A stretch of 64,000 nucleotides of DNA from Nocardioides silvaticus (GTDB lineage Bacteria; Actinomycetota; Actinomycetes; Propionibacteriales; Nocardioidaceae). Each line of letters starts with the position of its first letter. The stretch's first letter is position 1. The DNA lies in assembly GCF_003160695.1 (NCBI RefSeq), contig NZ_QGDD01000011.1, positions 1 to 64,000 on the forward strand, read 5' to 3'. The position numbers and the translations under genes were made by a program. The notes beneath the pieces are model-generated. The model did no database searches and was not told the DNA's origin. It saw only the letters and a list, made by a program, of their open reading frames with translations. This document shows positions 28,325-38,672 of the stretch, one piece after another.

Positions 28325-29167
28325 TTACCGCCTCCGCTGATGCCCTGCCAACGTGTCCCAGGTCACAGAGTTACGGGGAGTGGGTCGGGCGACCTGCTCC
28401 TCGGCCCGGGCGGCCTTCCGGTCGGCGTCCCGCTTGTAGCAGACGGCGTAGCGGAATCCGAGGCGCCACCAGTACTGCGACGAGGGCCAGGAGTACCTGA
28501 AGGAGCCACGCGGGATCTCGCGACGACAGGCGTCGAGAGCGAGCTGCTGGATCTTGTCGGCGCCGCGCCAGCGCTTGGAGCGCACCGCGGGTGAGTGGGT
28601 CGCACGCCACTGATGCGGCCGGGAGCACGCGGTGGCCCGGAAGTCGCCGCGGGCGCCCTCGCTGCACCGCGCGATGCTGGCCGGCAGCGGCAGCCTTCGC
28701 AGCCGCACGCTCTCCGGCAGCGGCACCGTCCTGGAGCCCCCGGCGATGGTGAGCTCGCAGCGGACCCAGGACGCGCCCGCCTCGCGCTGGACCGGGGTCG
28801 GCAGGAGCCAGTGGTAGGTATAGGCGGACCGGGCGATCTTGCGCGGGTCGCCCCCCAGCACCTTGATCCACGAGGGATTGCACTGGCCGTAGACCTCGCC
28901 GAGGTAGGAGTCCTCGTCGTTCCAGTCGGGTGCGACATCGAACTCGACGACGTCGAAGGTGAGCGTCGTGTGACGCGTCGAGCAGTCGACCGGCGGCTTG
29001 TCGCTGCTCACGCCGCGGATCTCGTCGTACGTCAGGTTGAAGCAGCTCCCGATCGCGGGAGGGCTCGTGTCGACACCGGCGCCGGCAGCGGCCGAGGTCG
29101 TGGTCACGACCGACAACGGAGTGAGGGCAGCGGCCAGGATGACGGCGGCGCCGAGTCGCAGCTTCAA
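28325..29167 (-). CDS. Septum-formation-like secreted protein
   Basis: A protein of about 280 residues. An N-terminal signal peptide (LKLRLGAAVILAAALTPLSVV) leads to two cysteine-containing halves resembling the actinobacterial 'septum formation' family: GSCFNLTYDEI with DCSTRHT, and later ARCSEGARGDF with TACSRPHQW. The role of the family is poorly known. The start is uncertain: I used TTG 29167, which has GGGGAT upstream and begins right at the signal peptide; TTG 29272 would add 35 atypical residues. The promoter region is shared divergently with fba. Confidence 0.72.
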   Translation of the reverse strand: MKLRLGAAVILAAALTPLSVVTTTSAAAGAGVDTSPPAIGSCFNLTYDEIRGVSSDKPPVDCSTRHTTLTFDVVEFDVAPDWNDEDSYLGEVYGQCNPSWIKVLGGDPRKIARSAYTYHWLLPTPVQREAGASWVRCELTIAGGSRTVPLPESVRLRRLPLPASIARCSEGARGDFRATACSRPHQWRATHSPAVRSKRWRGADKIQQLALDACRREIPRGSFRYSWPSSQYWWRLGFRYAVCYKRDADRKAARAEEQVARPTPRNSVTWDTLAGHQRRR

Positions 29168-29301
29168 GAGGATCCCCAGAGTTCGGTGAACGCACCGCCA
29201 TGGTGCGCGCGGACCATAAGTCGCGACCGAGCCGAAAGTAAAGCCCCCGGCCCGACTAGGGTGGATGCGCAACCGACCCCGTGAGCAGGAGCAGTAGCCC
29301 G

Positions 29302-30333
29302 ATGCCCATCGCCACCCCCGAGAAGTACGCCGAGATGCTGGACGCCGCGAAGGCCGGGTCCTTCGCGTTCCCTGCGATCAACGTGTCGTCCTCGCAGACC
29401 CTCAACGCCGCCCTCAAGGGCTTCGCCGACGCCGGCTCCGACGGCATCATCCAGGTCTCGACCGGCGGTGCGGAGTACCTCTCCGGCCCGACGGTGAAGA
29501 ACATGGTGAGCGGCTCGGTGGCGTTCGCGGCCTACGCCGCCGAGGTCGCCAAGAACTACCCGGTCAACATCGCGCTGCACACCGACCACTGCCCGAAGGA
29601 CAAGCTCGACGGCTTCGTCCGGCCGCTGCTCGACATCTCCGCCGAGCGGGTCGCGCGCGGTGAGGCCCCGCTGTTCCAGTCCCACATGTGGGACGGGTCC
29701 GCCGTACCGCTGGACGAGAACCTGCAGATCGCCGAGGAGCTGCTCGCGAAGGCGGCGGCGGCCAAAATCATCCTCGAGATCGAGGTCGGCGTCGTCGGCG
29801 GCGAGGAGGACGGCGTCGAGGGCGGCATGGGGGACCACCTCTACACGACCCCCGAGGACGCGCTCGCGACCGTGGCCGCGCTCGGGGTCGGCGAGAAGGG
29901 CCGCTACCTGACCGCGCTCACCTTCGGCAACGTGCACGGCGTCTACAAGCCGGGCAACGTCAGGCTGCGGCCGGAGATCCTCAAGTCCGCGCAGGAGGCC
30001 GTCGTCGAGAAGCTCGGCCTGCCGGCCGGCTCGAAGCCGTTCGACCTGGTCTTCCACGGCGGATCCGGCTCGACGGCCGAGGAGATCGGCGCGGCCGTCG
30101 ACTTCGGTGTGGTGAAGATGAACGTCGACACCGACACCCAGTACGCCTTCACCCGCCCGGTCGCCGCGCACATGTTCAGCAACTACGACGGCGTCCTCAA
30201 GGTCGACGGCGAGGTCGGCAACAAGAAGACCTACGACCCGCGGGCGTGGGGCAAGGCGGCCGAGGCCGGCATGGCCGAGCGCGTCGTCGAGGCCTGCGAG
30301 AACCTGCGGTCGGCCGGCAAGACCGTCGGCTGA
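29302..30333 (+). CDS. fba: Class II fructose-bisphosphate aldolase
   Basis: A 343-residue zinc-dependent aldolase that interconverts fructose 1,6-bisphosphate with DHAP and glyceraldehyde 3-phosphate. It starts MPIATPEKYAEML and shows the zinc and phosphate-binding motifs ALHTDHCPKDKLDG (near 90-104), FHGGSGST (near 247) and KMNVDTDTQYAF (near 270). The ATG at 29302 has AGGAG 10 bases upstream; the GTG at 29281 is a less likely start. Single gene with its own promoter region. Confidence 0.96.
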   Translation: MPIATPEKYAEMLDAAKAGSFAFPAINVSSSQTLNAALKGFADAGSDGIIQVSTGGAEYLSGPTVKNMVSGSVAFAAYAAEVAKNYPVNIALHTDHCPKDKLDGFVRPLLDISAERVARGEAPLFQSHMWDGSAVPLDENLQIAEELLAKAAAAKIILEIEVGVVGGEEDGVEGGMGDHLYTTPEDALATVAALGVGEKGRYLTALTFGNVHGVYKPGNVRLRPEILKSAQEAVVEKLGLPAGSKPFDLVFHGGSGSTAEEIGAAVDFGVVKMNVDTDTQYAFTRPVAAHMFSNYDGVLKVDGEVGNKKTYDPRAWGKAAEAGMAERVVEACENLRSAGKTVG

Positions 30334-30334
30334 C

Positions 30335-30946
30335 TCAGCCGGCCGTGCCGGTGTAGAGGTAGCTCGCGAACTTCGGGCCGGGGAAGTAGCCCTCCTCGAG
30401 GGTCGTGACCTCGAACGAGCCACGCACCAGGCTCGGAACATCGCGGTCGAACTGGCAGCCGCCGGCGATCCGGCGCTGGACCGGGTTGAGCCGGCGCTGC
30501 CACTTCCGGACCCGGTCCGTCGGCGCGAGACCGTGCTCGCAGAACAGCAGCTCGCCGCCGGGCCGGAGGACCCGCCGCATCTCCGCGAGTGCCGCGGCCG
30601 GGTCGGGGATCGAGCAGAGCGTGAACGTCGTGACGACGGTGTCGATCTCTCCGTCCTCGAGCGGGATCGACTCGGCGGACAGGCCGAGCACGCGGACGTC
30701 GATGCCGGCCGCGGCCGCGCGGGCACGTGCCTTGTCGTGCATCTGCTCGGCGGGGTCGACGGCGATCACCTCGGTGACCCGGTCCGCGTCGTAGAACGCC
30801 ATGTTGTGGCCGGTGCCGATGCCGATCTCGAGCACCCGGCCCTGCGCCCGCGGGACCAACCCGGCTCGCTTCTGCTGGATCGGGCCGACGCCGCAGGCGT
30901 GCTCGAAGAGCCAGGGCAGCACGTAGCGCTCGTACGGGCTCACCAT
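30335..30946 (-). CDS. Class I SAM-dependent methyltransferase
   Basis: A 203-residue Methyltransf_11-type enzyme. SAM motif I is VLEIGIGTGHN near residues 38-48, followed by the acidic VIAVDPAE at the end of strand 2 and the motif IDTVVTTFTLCSIPDP near 100-115. Similar proteins are annotated as ubiquinone/menaquinone-like or phospholipid methyltransferases (the C-terminus FPGPKFASYLYTGTA is typical of METTL7-like proteins), but the substrate is unknown. It lies 8 bases downstream of the MFS exporter gene on the minus strand and may be co-transcribed with it. Confidence 0.88.
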   Translation of the reverse strand: MVSPYERYVLPWLFEHACGVGPIQQKRAGLVPRAQGRVLEIGIGTGHNMAFYDADRVTEVIAVDPAEQMHDKARARAAAAGIDVRVLGLSAESIPLEDGEIDTVVTTFTLCSIPDPAAALAEMRRVLRPGGELLFCEHGLAPTDRVRKWQRRLNPVQRRIAGGCQFDRDVPSLVRGSFEVTTLEEGYFPGPKFASYLYTGTAG

Positions 30947-30953
30947 GGGTCGA

Positions 30954-32492
30954 TCATTCCACCGGCGCGGCCACCGGGGGAGTGGAGGCGGCCGGTGACG
31001 CCGCGCCGAAGTGGCGCGGTGCCTCGAAGAACAGCACTGCGACGAACCCGAGCGCGAGCACCGCGGCAGGCAGCAGCATCGCCTCGGACATCGCCTCGCT
31101 GAACGGGGCGTAGACCTGCTCCGGCAGCGACTGCCCGGCGGCCTCGGGCCCGCCGCCCGCGCCGAGCCCGTTGGCGATCAGCCGGCTGTCGAGCAGCACG
31201 GCGATGCCGGCGGAGCCGATGACCGAGCCGACCAACCGGGTCGCGTTGTAGACGCCGGCACCGGCACCGGCCTGGTGCATGGGCAGGTTGCGGGTGGCGG
31301 TCGCCGCCAGCGGCGCCCAGACTCCCGACATGCCGAGGCCGAGCACGCCCATCGGCACGAGGATCTCCCAGTACGGCGTCTCCGGTGCCAGCGCATGGCC
31401 CACCCAGAACACCCCGGCTGCCGCGAGCCCGAAGCCGGTGGCGGTGAGCAGGCGCGGGTGGACCTTGTCGGTGAACCGGCCGACGACCGGCGCCATGACG
31501 AGTGAGACCACCGCCATCGGGACCATCAGCAGGGAGGCCTCGAGGGCGGACAGCCCGCGCACCAGCTGGGCGTAGAGCATCAGCGGGAAGCCCATCGCGA
31601 CGGCCGCGAACCCCATGCACGAGATGCCGAGGTTGGACACCGAGAAGTTGCGGTCGGCGAACATCCCGAGAGGGACCAACGGCTCCTGGCGGTTGCGCGC
31701 CTGCCAGAGGACGAACAACACGAAGAGCGCCAGCCCGCCGACGATGAGCGCCCAGACGACGCCGTCCCACGCGCGCTGCTCGCCGTTCTGGATCCCGAAG
31801 ACCAGCGCGAACATCGCCGCCCCGCTCAGCGCCACACCGAGCCAGTCGAAGCGGTGGTCGTTGGTCGAGAGCACCGGCACCAGGCGCCAGTTGAGGTAGA
31901 GCGCGACCAGGCCGATCGGCACGTTGATGTAGAAGATCCACTCCCAGCCGAACGCGTCGACGAGGACGCCGCCGAGGATGGGCCCGACCAGCGTGGCGAC
32001 GCCGGCGGTCGCGCCCCAGAGCGCCATCGCCTGGCCGCGCCGCTCGGCGGGGAAGATCCGGGTGATGACGGCCATCGTCTGCGGGGTGATGAGCGCCGCG
32101 CCGACGCCCTGGAGGACGCGAGCGGCGATCAGCATCTCGATCGACCCGCTCAGCCCGCACCACAGCGACGCGACCGTGAAGACCGCCAGCCCGATGAGGT
32201 AGAGCCACTTGGGGCCGTAGCGGTCACCGAGCCGCCCGGTGATCAGCACCGGAACGGCGTAGGCCAGCAGGTAGGCGCTGGTGACCCACAGCACCGCGTT
32301 CTGGCTGGCGTCGAGCTCGACGATGATGTCCGGCGTCGCGACGGTCACGATCGTCATGTCGACGAGGATCATGAAGAAGCCGATGCAGAGGGCCGCGAGC
32401 GCGGGCCAGGGCCTCACGTCGGACGGCGTGCCGGCCGCGGGTGTCGAGGTCTGGGTCACGGTGCGACCCAACCACTTGCCGCCGACAACCAT
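30954..32492 (-). CDS. MFS multidrug exporter, DHA2 family
   Basis: A 512-residue proton-driven exporter with about 14 hydrophobic segments, as in the drug:H+ antiporter DHA2 (EmrB/QacA) family. Motif A appears as GRLGDRYGPKWLY near residues 85-97 and a motif C-type segment as GVATLVGPILGGVLVD near 155-170. Export of lipophilic compounds is likely; the substrate is unknown. I chose ATG 32492, but GGGGA abuts it, so GTG 32459 (VTQTSTP) is equally possible. The methyltransferase follows after 8 bases. Confidence 0.9.
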   Translation of the reverse strand: MVVGGKWLGRTVTQTSTPAAGTPSDVRPWPALAALCIGFFMILVDMTIVTVATPDIIVELDASQNAVLWVTSAYLLAYAVPVLITGRLGDRYGPKWLYLIGLAVFTVASLWCGLSGSIEMLIAARVLQGVGAALITPQTMAVITRIFPAERRGQAMALWGATAGVATLVGPILGGVLVDAFGWEWIFYINVPIGLVALYLNWRLVPVLSTNDHRFDWLGVALSGAAMFALVFGIQNGEQRAWDGVVWALIVGGLALFVLFVLWQARNRQEPLVPLGMFADRNFSVSNLGISCMGFAAVAMGFPLMLYAQLVRGLSALEASLLMVPMAVVSLVMAPVVGRFTDKVHPRLLTATGFGLAAAGVFWVGHALAPETPYWEILVPMGVLGLGMSGVWAPLAATATRNLPMHQAGAGAGVYNATRLVGSVIGSAGIAVLLDSRLIANGLGAGGGPEAAGQSLPEQVYAPFSEAMSEAMLLPAAVLALGFVAVLFFEAPRHFGAASPAASTPPVAAPVE

Positions 32493-32536
32493 TCCCCGGG
32501 CGTGATGAGTGCTCCGGTGTCTGTCAGGCTGGTCAC

Positions 32537-32959
32537 ATGAGTCACCAGGACCTGATGGCCGGACCCCCGCCGACCCACCTGCCGGAGGACCCCGCGGCCG
32601 AGGCACTCGCCGCGAGAGAGGCGCCGGCGGCCGTCGTACGACGGTTTCCGGCGTCGCCCGCTGCCTGGGCCGCCCTCGCCACCGCCGCCGTTGACCAGGA
32701 CGCCGACGACGTGACTGTCTACGCCTTCGCGCGCGTCGGCTACCACCGCTCGCTCGACCTGCTGCGCCGCAACGGCTGGAAGGGGCACGGCCCGGTCCCG
32801 TGGGAGCACGAGCCCAACCGCGGCTTCCTCACCTGCCTGGCCCTCCTCGCGAAGGCCGCCCGCGCCATCGGCGAGGACGAGGAGTGGGAGCGCTGCTCGA
32901 CCTTCCTCCGCGAGTCCAGCCCCACCGCGGCTGACGCGCTGCTGCCGGTCGTCGAGTAG
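32537..32959 (+). CDS. DUF3151 family protein
   Basis: A 140-residue soluble protein of the actinobacterial DUF3151 family (unknown function), recognised by the block VDQDADDVTVYAFARVGYHRSLDLLRRNGWKGHGPVPWEHEPNRGFLTCL spanning residues 52-101. Members are often encoded near fba, as here (about 2 kb away). The last four codons and stop (PVVE, TAG) are formed by a copy of the dispersed repeat shared in inverted orientation with the end of lysS. Confidence 0.85.
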   Translation: MSHQDLMAGPPPTHLPEDPAAEALAAREAPAAVVRRFPASPAAWAALATAAVDQDADDVTVYAFARVGYHRSLDLLRRNGWKGHGPVPWEHEPNRGFLTCLALLAKAARAIGEDEEWERCSTFLRESSPTAADALLPVVE

Positions 32960-33039
32960 GCCGAGACCCTGGGCGAGACCGTGTCGAGACGCGTCTCGAT
33001 ACGGTCGCTCGCTGCGCTCGCGCCCTACTCGACGACCGA
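32947..33039. repeat. Inverted pair of long-form dispersed repeats at a convergent gene junction
   Basis: The left copy (minus orientation, 32947-32989) and right copy (32994-33039) face each other across the perfect 16-base palindrome TCGAGACGCGTCTCGA (32984-32999). Each outer end reads GGTCGTCGAGTAG into the neighbouring gene, so the last codons and TAG stops of both the DUF3151 gene and lysS lie inside the repeat. The right copy is nearly identical to 187-230. The structure may also serve as a bidirectional terminator. Confidence 0.85.
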
Positions 33040-34755
33040 TGAAGGCGTGAGCAGCGACCGCACCCGCTCGGGGCCGAGGGCGGCGAAGAGGGTGGGGAGG
33101 CGCGGGCCGCGGTCGGCGCTGACGAGGAGCTGGTAGAGGAGGCGGAAGAATGCCTTCTGGTCGGCCTTGACCTCGTCGGTGGGCGCGTCCTCGAGGGTGA
33201 GGCCGCGACCGAGCTTGGGGACGCCGTAGATCAGCGTGGTCAGCTCGTCGGCGTCGTCGAACGAGTCGGGCAACCGGTCGAGCAGCTGGCGCAGCCAGAG
33301 CTCCTCGTCCTCGTTCAGCGCGGCGAGCCGGTCGGCGTCGGGGGAGTCGCGGACGTTGGTGCGGTCCTCGGGGTCGACGTACTCCGTCATCCAGGTCGCG
33401 GCCTTCGACAGCCGCGGCTCGAGCTCGGCGACGGAGTCGTGGACGTAGCCCACCTTGCCGACGGTCTGCGAGATCAGGTCGAGGGAGCCGGCGGTGACGT
33501 CGGCGACCGACGACAGCATCCGGAACGGTACGACGACCTCGGGCGTCGGCAGGGTGCCGGCGGCGGCGGTGGCCGATGCCCGTTCCCACGCCAGGACGGC
33601 GGCGTCGCGCTTCTCGGGGACGGCGGCCTTCTTGGTGAGCGCGTCCCACTCGTCGTAGAGGCGCAGCACCTCCTGACCGAAGTCCACGTTGAACGCCTGC
33701 TTCGGCTGCCGGCGCACGTAGAGCCAGCGCAGGATCGGTGCCTCGAGGATCCGCAGCGCCTCGGCAGCGGTCGGGACACCGCCCTTCGAGGACGACATCT
33801 TCGGCATGCCGGCGACGCCGACGAACGAGTAGCCGACGAACGACGGGGCGGTGCCGCCGAAGACCGGGCCGACGATCTCCTTGCCGACGGTGTACGACGA
33901 ACCGGGGCTGGCGTGGTCGACACCGCCGGGCTCGAAGTGGACGGCCTCGTAGGTCCAGCGCATCGGCCAGTCGACCTTCCAGACCAGCTTGCCCTCGTCC
34001 TGGGTCGCGAGGTTGGTGACGTAGGAGTCGCCGCACACGTCGCAGGTGTAGGCGAGGTCGGTCGACTCGTCGTCGTAGGAGGTGAGGGTGACCGTGTCAC
34101 GCCCGCACCCGCGGCAGTAGGGCTTGAACGGGAACCGGGCCAGGTCCTCGTTGGCGCCGTGGCCGCCGTCCTCGGCGCCCTCCTCCGCCGCCTCGGCCGC
34201 GTCAGCCGCCTCCGTCTTCTTCGTGCGGTAGCGCGACATCACGGACTCGATCTCGCCGCGCCTGCGGACCGCGGTGAGGACCTGCTCGCGGTAGGCGCCG
34301 GAGCGGTACATCCCGGTCTGCTCGACCTCGACCATCTCGCAGCCCATCGCGGCCAGCGCGTCGCGCAGCGGCGCCTTGAAGCGCTCCGCCCAGCTCTCGA
34401 ACTCGCCGGTCGGGTCGGGCACGGCCGACAAGGGCCGGCCGATGTGCTCCTCCCAGGACGGGTCGACGCCGGCGGGCACCTTGCGGAACCGGTCGTAGTC
34501 GTCCCAGCTGTGCAGGTGCCGCACGGTGACGCCGCGGCGCCGGATCTCCTCGGCGACGAAGTGGACGGTGAGGAACTCGCGGAGGTTGCCGAGGTGGATC
34601 GGTCCGGACGGGCTGATGCCGGACGCGCAGGTCACGACCTCGGGCAGCGCGCCGCCGTTGACGGTCTCCGCGTGGCGGAGCGCCAGGTCGGCGGTGCGGG
34701 TCACCCAGTCGGTCGGGTCGGCGCCTGACGGGTCGGTGTTGCGTCCTCGTGCCAC
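33025..34755 (-). CDS. lysS: Lysyl-tRNA synthetase, class I (archaeal type)
   Basis: A 576-residue class I LysRS that charges tRNA-Lys. HIGH-type motif SGPIHLGN near residues 49-56 and KMSKS-type motif MPKMSSSKG near 319-327 are clear. A zinc-binding pair of CxxC (CRGCG and CDVC) lies near 211-239. Most bacteria use class II LysRS; class I is scattered in actinobacteria, spirochaetes and alphaproteobacteria. A charged insertion (about 177-200, rich in Ala/Glu/Lys) separates blocks. The GTG at 34755 is the start. The C-terminal VVE and stop are within the inverted repeat. Confidence 0.95.
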   Translation of the reverse strand: MARGRNTDPSGADPTDWVTRTADLALRHAETVNGGALPEVVTCASGISPSGPIHLGNLREFLTVHFVAEEIRRRGVTVRHLHSWDDYDRFRKVPAGVDPSWEEHIGRPLSAVPDPTGEFESWAERFKAPLRDALAAMGCEMVEVEQTGMYRSGAYREQVLTAVRRRGEIESVMSRYRTKKTEAADAAEAAEEGAEDGGHGANEDLARFPFKPYCRGCGRDTVTLTSYDDESTDLAYTCDVCGDSYVTNLATQDEGKLVWKVDWPMRWTYEAVHFEPGGVDHASPGSSYTVGKEIVGPVFGGTAPSFVGYSFVGVAGMPKMSSSKGGVPTAAEALRILEAPILRWLYVRRQPKQAFNVDFGQEVLRLYDEWDALTKKAAVPEKRDAAVLAWERASATAAAGTLPTPEVVVPFRMLSSVADVTAGSLDLISQTVGKVGYVHDSVAELEPRLSKAATWMTEYVDPEDRTNVRDSPDADRLAALNEDEELWLRQLLDRLPDSFDDADELTTLIYGVPKLGRGLTLEDAPTDEVKADQKAFFRLLYQLLVSADRGPRLPTLFAALGPERVRSLLTPSSVVE

Positions 34756-34772
34756 CCCACGAGGTTATTGGG

Positions 34773-35702
34773 TCAGCCGGCCGGGACGATCATCGAGTAC
34801 GCCGACGGCTCGAGTCGCCAGCTCCGGTGCCGCTCCGGTCCGTAGAGCTCACCGTCGGCGCTGCACCAGAACTCGCTGCCGCTCACGGTCACCGTCGAGG
34901 CCCTGCGGGTCTCGACGTCCCGGTGGGTCGCGTGGGTGCCGATGCCGAGGCGGGCGACGTACGCCAGCCGGGAGAGCGTGCCCTTGGGACGCGCGATCAT
35001 CACGTCGATGCGTCCGTCGCCGGGGTCGGCGTCAGGGGTGAGCTCGAGGCCGCCGCCGACCGTGGCGCCGTTGCCGAGCGCCACCATCAGCACCGGGTGG
35101 TCGACGTCGCAGACGACCTCGCCGTCGACCTCGATCCGCAGCCGGAGGACGGGCGGGTCGATCGAGGAGAGCAGCGCGCCGATGGGGTAGCCGAGCCGGC
35201 CCAGGTTCACCGGGCCGACCCCGACCCGGCCGAGCCGCTCCTTCCACGGCACTGCCTTGCGGCCGGCCTCCGCGCCCGCGCCGAGGTGCACCTGGTTGAC
35301 GACGATCTGGCCGACCTCGTCGACCAGGAGGTCCAACTCGCGCACCTTGCCCTCGACGAGGGACTCCGCCGCCTCGACCGCGTCGAGCGGGATGCCCAGG
35401 GTGCGGGCGAAGTCGTTGCCGGTGCCGAGCGGGATCAGGCCGAGCACCCGGTCCGGGCCGAGCTCGCGCCGCCGGTAGAGCGCAGTGATGACCGCGTGCA
35501 GGCTGCCGTCACCGCCGGCCACCACGACCCGGCGCGACCCGGCGCGGTGCAGCGCGCCGTCGAGCTCACCGGGGTCGGAGGTGGCGGCCACCTCGACCGA
35601 CGTCGCGCTCCGCAGCACACCGAGCGCGGCGTCGAGCGCGGCGTCGTCGGCGGTGCCGGCGTCACTGTTGGTGATCACCAGGAGCGGCTCGGGGTTGGAC
35701 AC
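34773..35702 (-). CDS. Diacylglycerol kinase-like lipid kinase
   Basis: A 309-residue member of the DAGK catalytic-domain family (like DgkB, YegS and mycobacterial Rv2252). The nucleotide-binding GGDGS motif lies near residues 64-68, the GLIPLGTGNDFARTLG motif near 88-103 and the C-terminal beta domain signature GGGLELTPDADPGDGRIDV near 217-235. It probably phosphorylates diacylglycerol or a related lipid in the membrane interface. GTG start at 35702. It sits 17 bases upstream of lysS on the same strand, so the two may be co-transcribed, and is divergent from the carboxyltransferase. Confidence 0.92.
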   Translation of the reverse strand: MSNPEPLLVITNSDAGTADDAALDAALGVLRSATSVEVAATSDPGELDGALHRAGSRRVVVAGGDGSLHAVITALYRRRELGPDRVLGLIPLGTGNDFARTLGIPLDAVEAAESLVEGKVRELDLLVDEVGQIVVNQVHLGAGAEAGRKAVPWKERLGRVGVGPVNLGRLGYPIGALLSSIDPPVLRLRIEVDGEVVCDVDHPVLMVALGNGATVGGGLELTPDADPGDGRIDVMIARPKGTLSRLAYVARLGIGTHATHRDVETRRASTVTVSGSEFWCSADGELYGPERHRSWRLEPSAYSMIVPAG

Positions 35703-35743
35703 CGCCCCACCCTAGGCGGCACGTGGTGGTTGGATGCAGCGGC

Positions 35744-37171
35744 ATGGGGACGAGCCGCCGGTGGACCGCGCGTGAGCTGATCGACCTGGTGCTCGACGAG
35801 GGGTCCTACGAGTCGTGGGACCAGCCGGTCGACGTCAGCGGGCACCCCGCCGACTACCAGGCCGAGCTCCGTGCCGCCGCCGAGAAGGCCGGCACCGACG
35901 AGTCGGTCCTCACCGGACGCGGCACCGTCGACGGGCGTCCGGTCGCGTTCGTGGTCAACGAGTTCCGGTTCCTGGCCGGCTCGATCGGTGTCGCCGCCGC
36001 GGAGCGGATCGCCGCTGCCGTCCGTCGGGCGACGGCCGAGGGCATCCCGGTCGTGGCGAGCACGGCGTCCGGGGGCACCCGCATGCAGGAGGGCACCCGG
36101 GCGTTCGTCCACATGATCGAGATCACCCGGGCGCTGATGGAGCACCGCGCGGCCGGGCTCGCCTACGTCGTGCACCTGCGACACCCCACCACCGGTGGGG
36201 TGTACGCCTCGTGGGGGTCGCTCGGACACGTGACGGTGGCCGAGCCGGGCGCACTGGTCGGCTTCCTCGGTCCGAAGGTCTTCGAGGCGCTCAACGGCCG
36301 CCCGTTCCCCGCCGGCGTCCAGACCGCCGAGAACCTCGCCGCGAAGGGTGTGATCGACGCCGTCGTGGCCAGCGAGGACCTGCGGCTGCTCTTCGACCGG
36401 GCCCTCGCGGTGCTGGTCGACCCGCCGGCGCCGAGCACCCGCGAGCGTCGTACGCCGCTGCCGGCGGGGAGCGAGGGTGCGCCGGCCTGGGAGTCCATCG
36501 AGCGCACCCGCGCCGAGGGTCGAGCCGGCGTCCGCGACCTGCTCAAGCACGGCGCCGAGGGCACCCTGCGCCTGCGCGGCACCGACGAGGGCGAGCGCGA
36601 CGAGACGGTGATCGTGGCGCTGACCCGGCTCGACGGCGCCCCGTGCGTGGTCGTCGGCCAGGACCGCTCCCGGCAGACGGCAGCCACGCCGATGGGGCCG
36701 GGGGCGCTGCGCGAGGCCCGGCGCGCGATGCGGCTCGCCGAGGAGCTCCGGCTGCCGCTGGTCACGGTCGTCGACACCCCCGGCGCCGAGCTGTCGCCGG
36801 CAGCCGAGGAGGGCGCGATCGCCGGCGAGATCGCCCGCTGCATCGCGACCCTCGTGACGATGACCGTGCCCACCGTCTCGGTGATCCTCGGCCAGGGCTG
36901 TGGTGGTGGCGCGCTCGCGCTGCTCCCCGCCCGCACCGTCATCGCGACCGAGCACGCCTGGCTCTCCCCGCTGCCGCCCGAGGGCGCGAGCGTGATCCGG
37001 TACGGCACCGTCGAGCGGGCCGCGGAGATGGCCGCCGACCAGGGTGTTCGCGCGGTCGACCTGCTGACCGGCGGGGAGGTCCACGTCGTCGTCCCCGAGC
37101 GCGACGACGACACCCCCGCCGACCTGGCGTCCGCCGTCGTCGCCGAGATCGCTCATCACCTGAGGTTTTGA
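35744..37171 (+). CDS. Fused AccD/AccA-type acyl-CoA carboxylase carboxyltransferase
   Basis: A 475-residue carboxyltransferase with two crotonase-like halves. The N-terminal half (about 1-235) carries the AccD-type [16 protein letters not shown] and [14 protein letters not shown]. The C-terminal half (about 240-475) carries the AccA-type [15 protein letters not shown] and [13 protein letters not shown]. It transfers carboxyl from biotin-carboxylated carrier protein to acyl-CoA, in malonyl-CoA or related synthesis. The N-terminal zinc ribbon of classical AccD is absent. The start is the ATG at 35744. No biotin-carrier gene is nearby. A terminator-like hairpin follows before purA. Confidence 0.88.
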   Translation: MGTSRRWTARELIDLVLDEGSYESWDQPVDVSGHPADYQAELRAAAEKAGTDESVLTGRGTVDGRPVAFVVNEFRFLAGSIGVAAAERIAAAVRRATAEGIPVVASTASGGTRMQEGTRAFVHMIEITRALMEHRAAGLAYVVHLRHPTTGGVYASWGSLGHVTVAEPGALVGFLGPKVFEALNGRPFPAGVQTAENLAAKGVIDAVVASEDLRLLFDRALAVLVDPPAPSTRERRTPLPAGSEGAPAWESIERTRAEGRAGVRDLLKHGAEGTLRLRGTDEGERDETVIVALTRLDGAPCVVVGQDRSRQTAATPMGPGALREARRAMRLAEELRLPLVTVVDTPGAELSPAAEEGAIAGEIARCIATLVTMTVPTVSVILGQGCGGGALALLPARTVIATEHAWLSPLPPEGASVIRYGTVERAAEMAADQGVRAVDLLTGGEVHVVVPERDDDTPADLASAVVAEIAHHLRF

Positions 37172-37188
37172 TAGCGTCTCTCCGCAAG

Positions 37189-37221
37189 AGCCCGGTCTTG
37201 CGACCGGGCTTCTCGCTTTTT
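37189..37221 (+). terminator. Intrinsic-type terminator after the carboxyltransferase
   Basis: AGCCCGGTC, a 4-base loop (TTGC), GACCGGGCT, then TCTCG and CTTTTT: a 9-bp GC-rich stem followed by a T-run. The outer CGCAA/TTGCG can extend the structure. It sits between the carboxyltransferase and purA, whose start is 18 bases on, and may also act as a purA leader structure. Confidence 0.75.
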
Positions 37222-37238
37222 GCGAAGGAGCGCAACCG

Positions 37239-38522
<1,284 letters not shown>

Positions 38523-38602
38523 GATCTGCCCGTTCGGCTATTTCTTTCATCTCTTTACCGAAAACCGCATAAAAGCCCGCCGGTTCGTGGTGTGGTCTAG
38601 TC

Positions 38603-38641
38603 GGCCGCCGGTCCGGCGGCCGGGCTCCGCGCTCTGCGGAG
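38603..38641 (+). other. Two GC-rich stem-loops in a 5' leader
   Basis: GGCCGCCGG-T-CCGGCGGCC (38603-38621) and CTCCGC-GCTCT-GCGGAG (38625-38641) are consecutive perfect stem-loops within the 150-base gap between purA and the secreted-protein gene, ending 31 bases before its ATG. They could terminate purA transcripts or structure the leader of the downstream mRNA. An AT-richer stretch (38535-38575) just upstream is a plausible promoter. Confidence 0.5.
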
Positions 38642-38672
38642 CGGAGGGAACGAACCAACCGAAGGGCAACGA

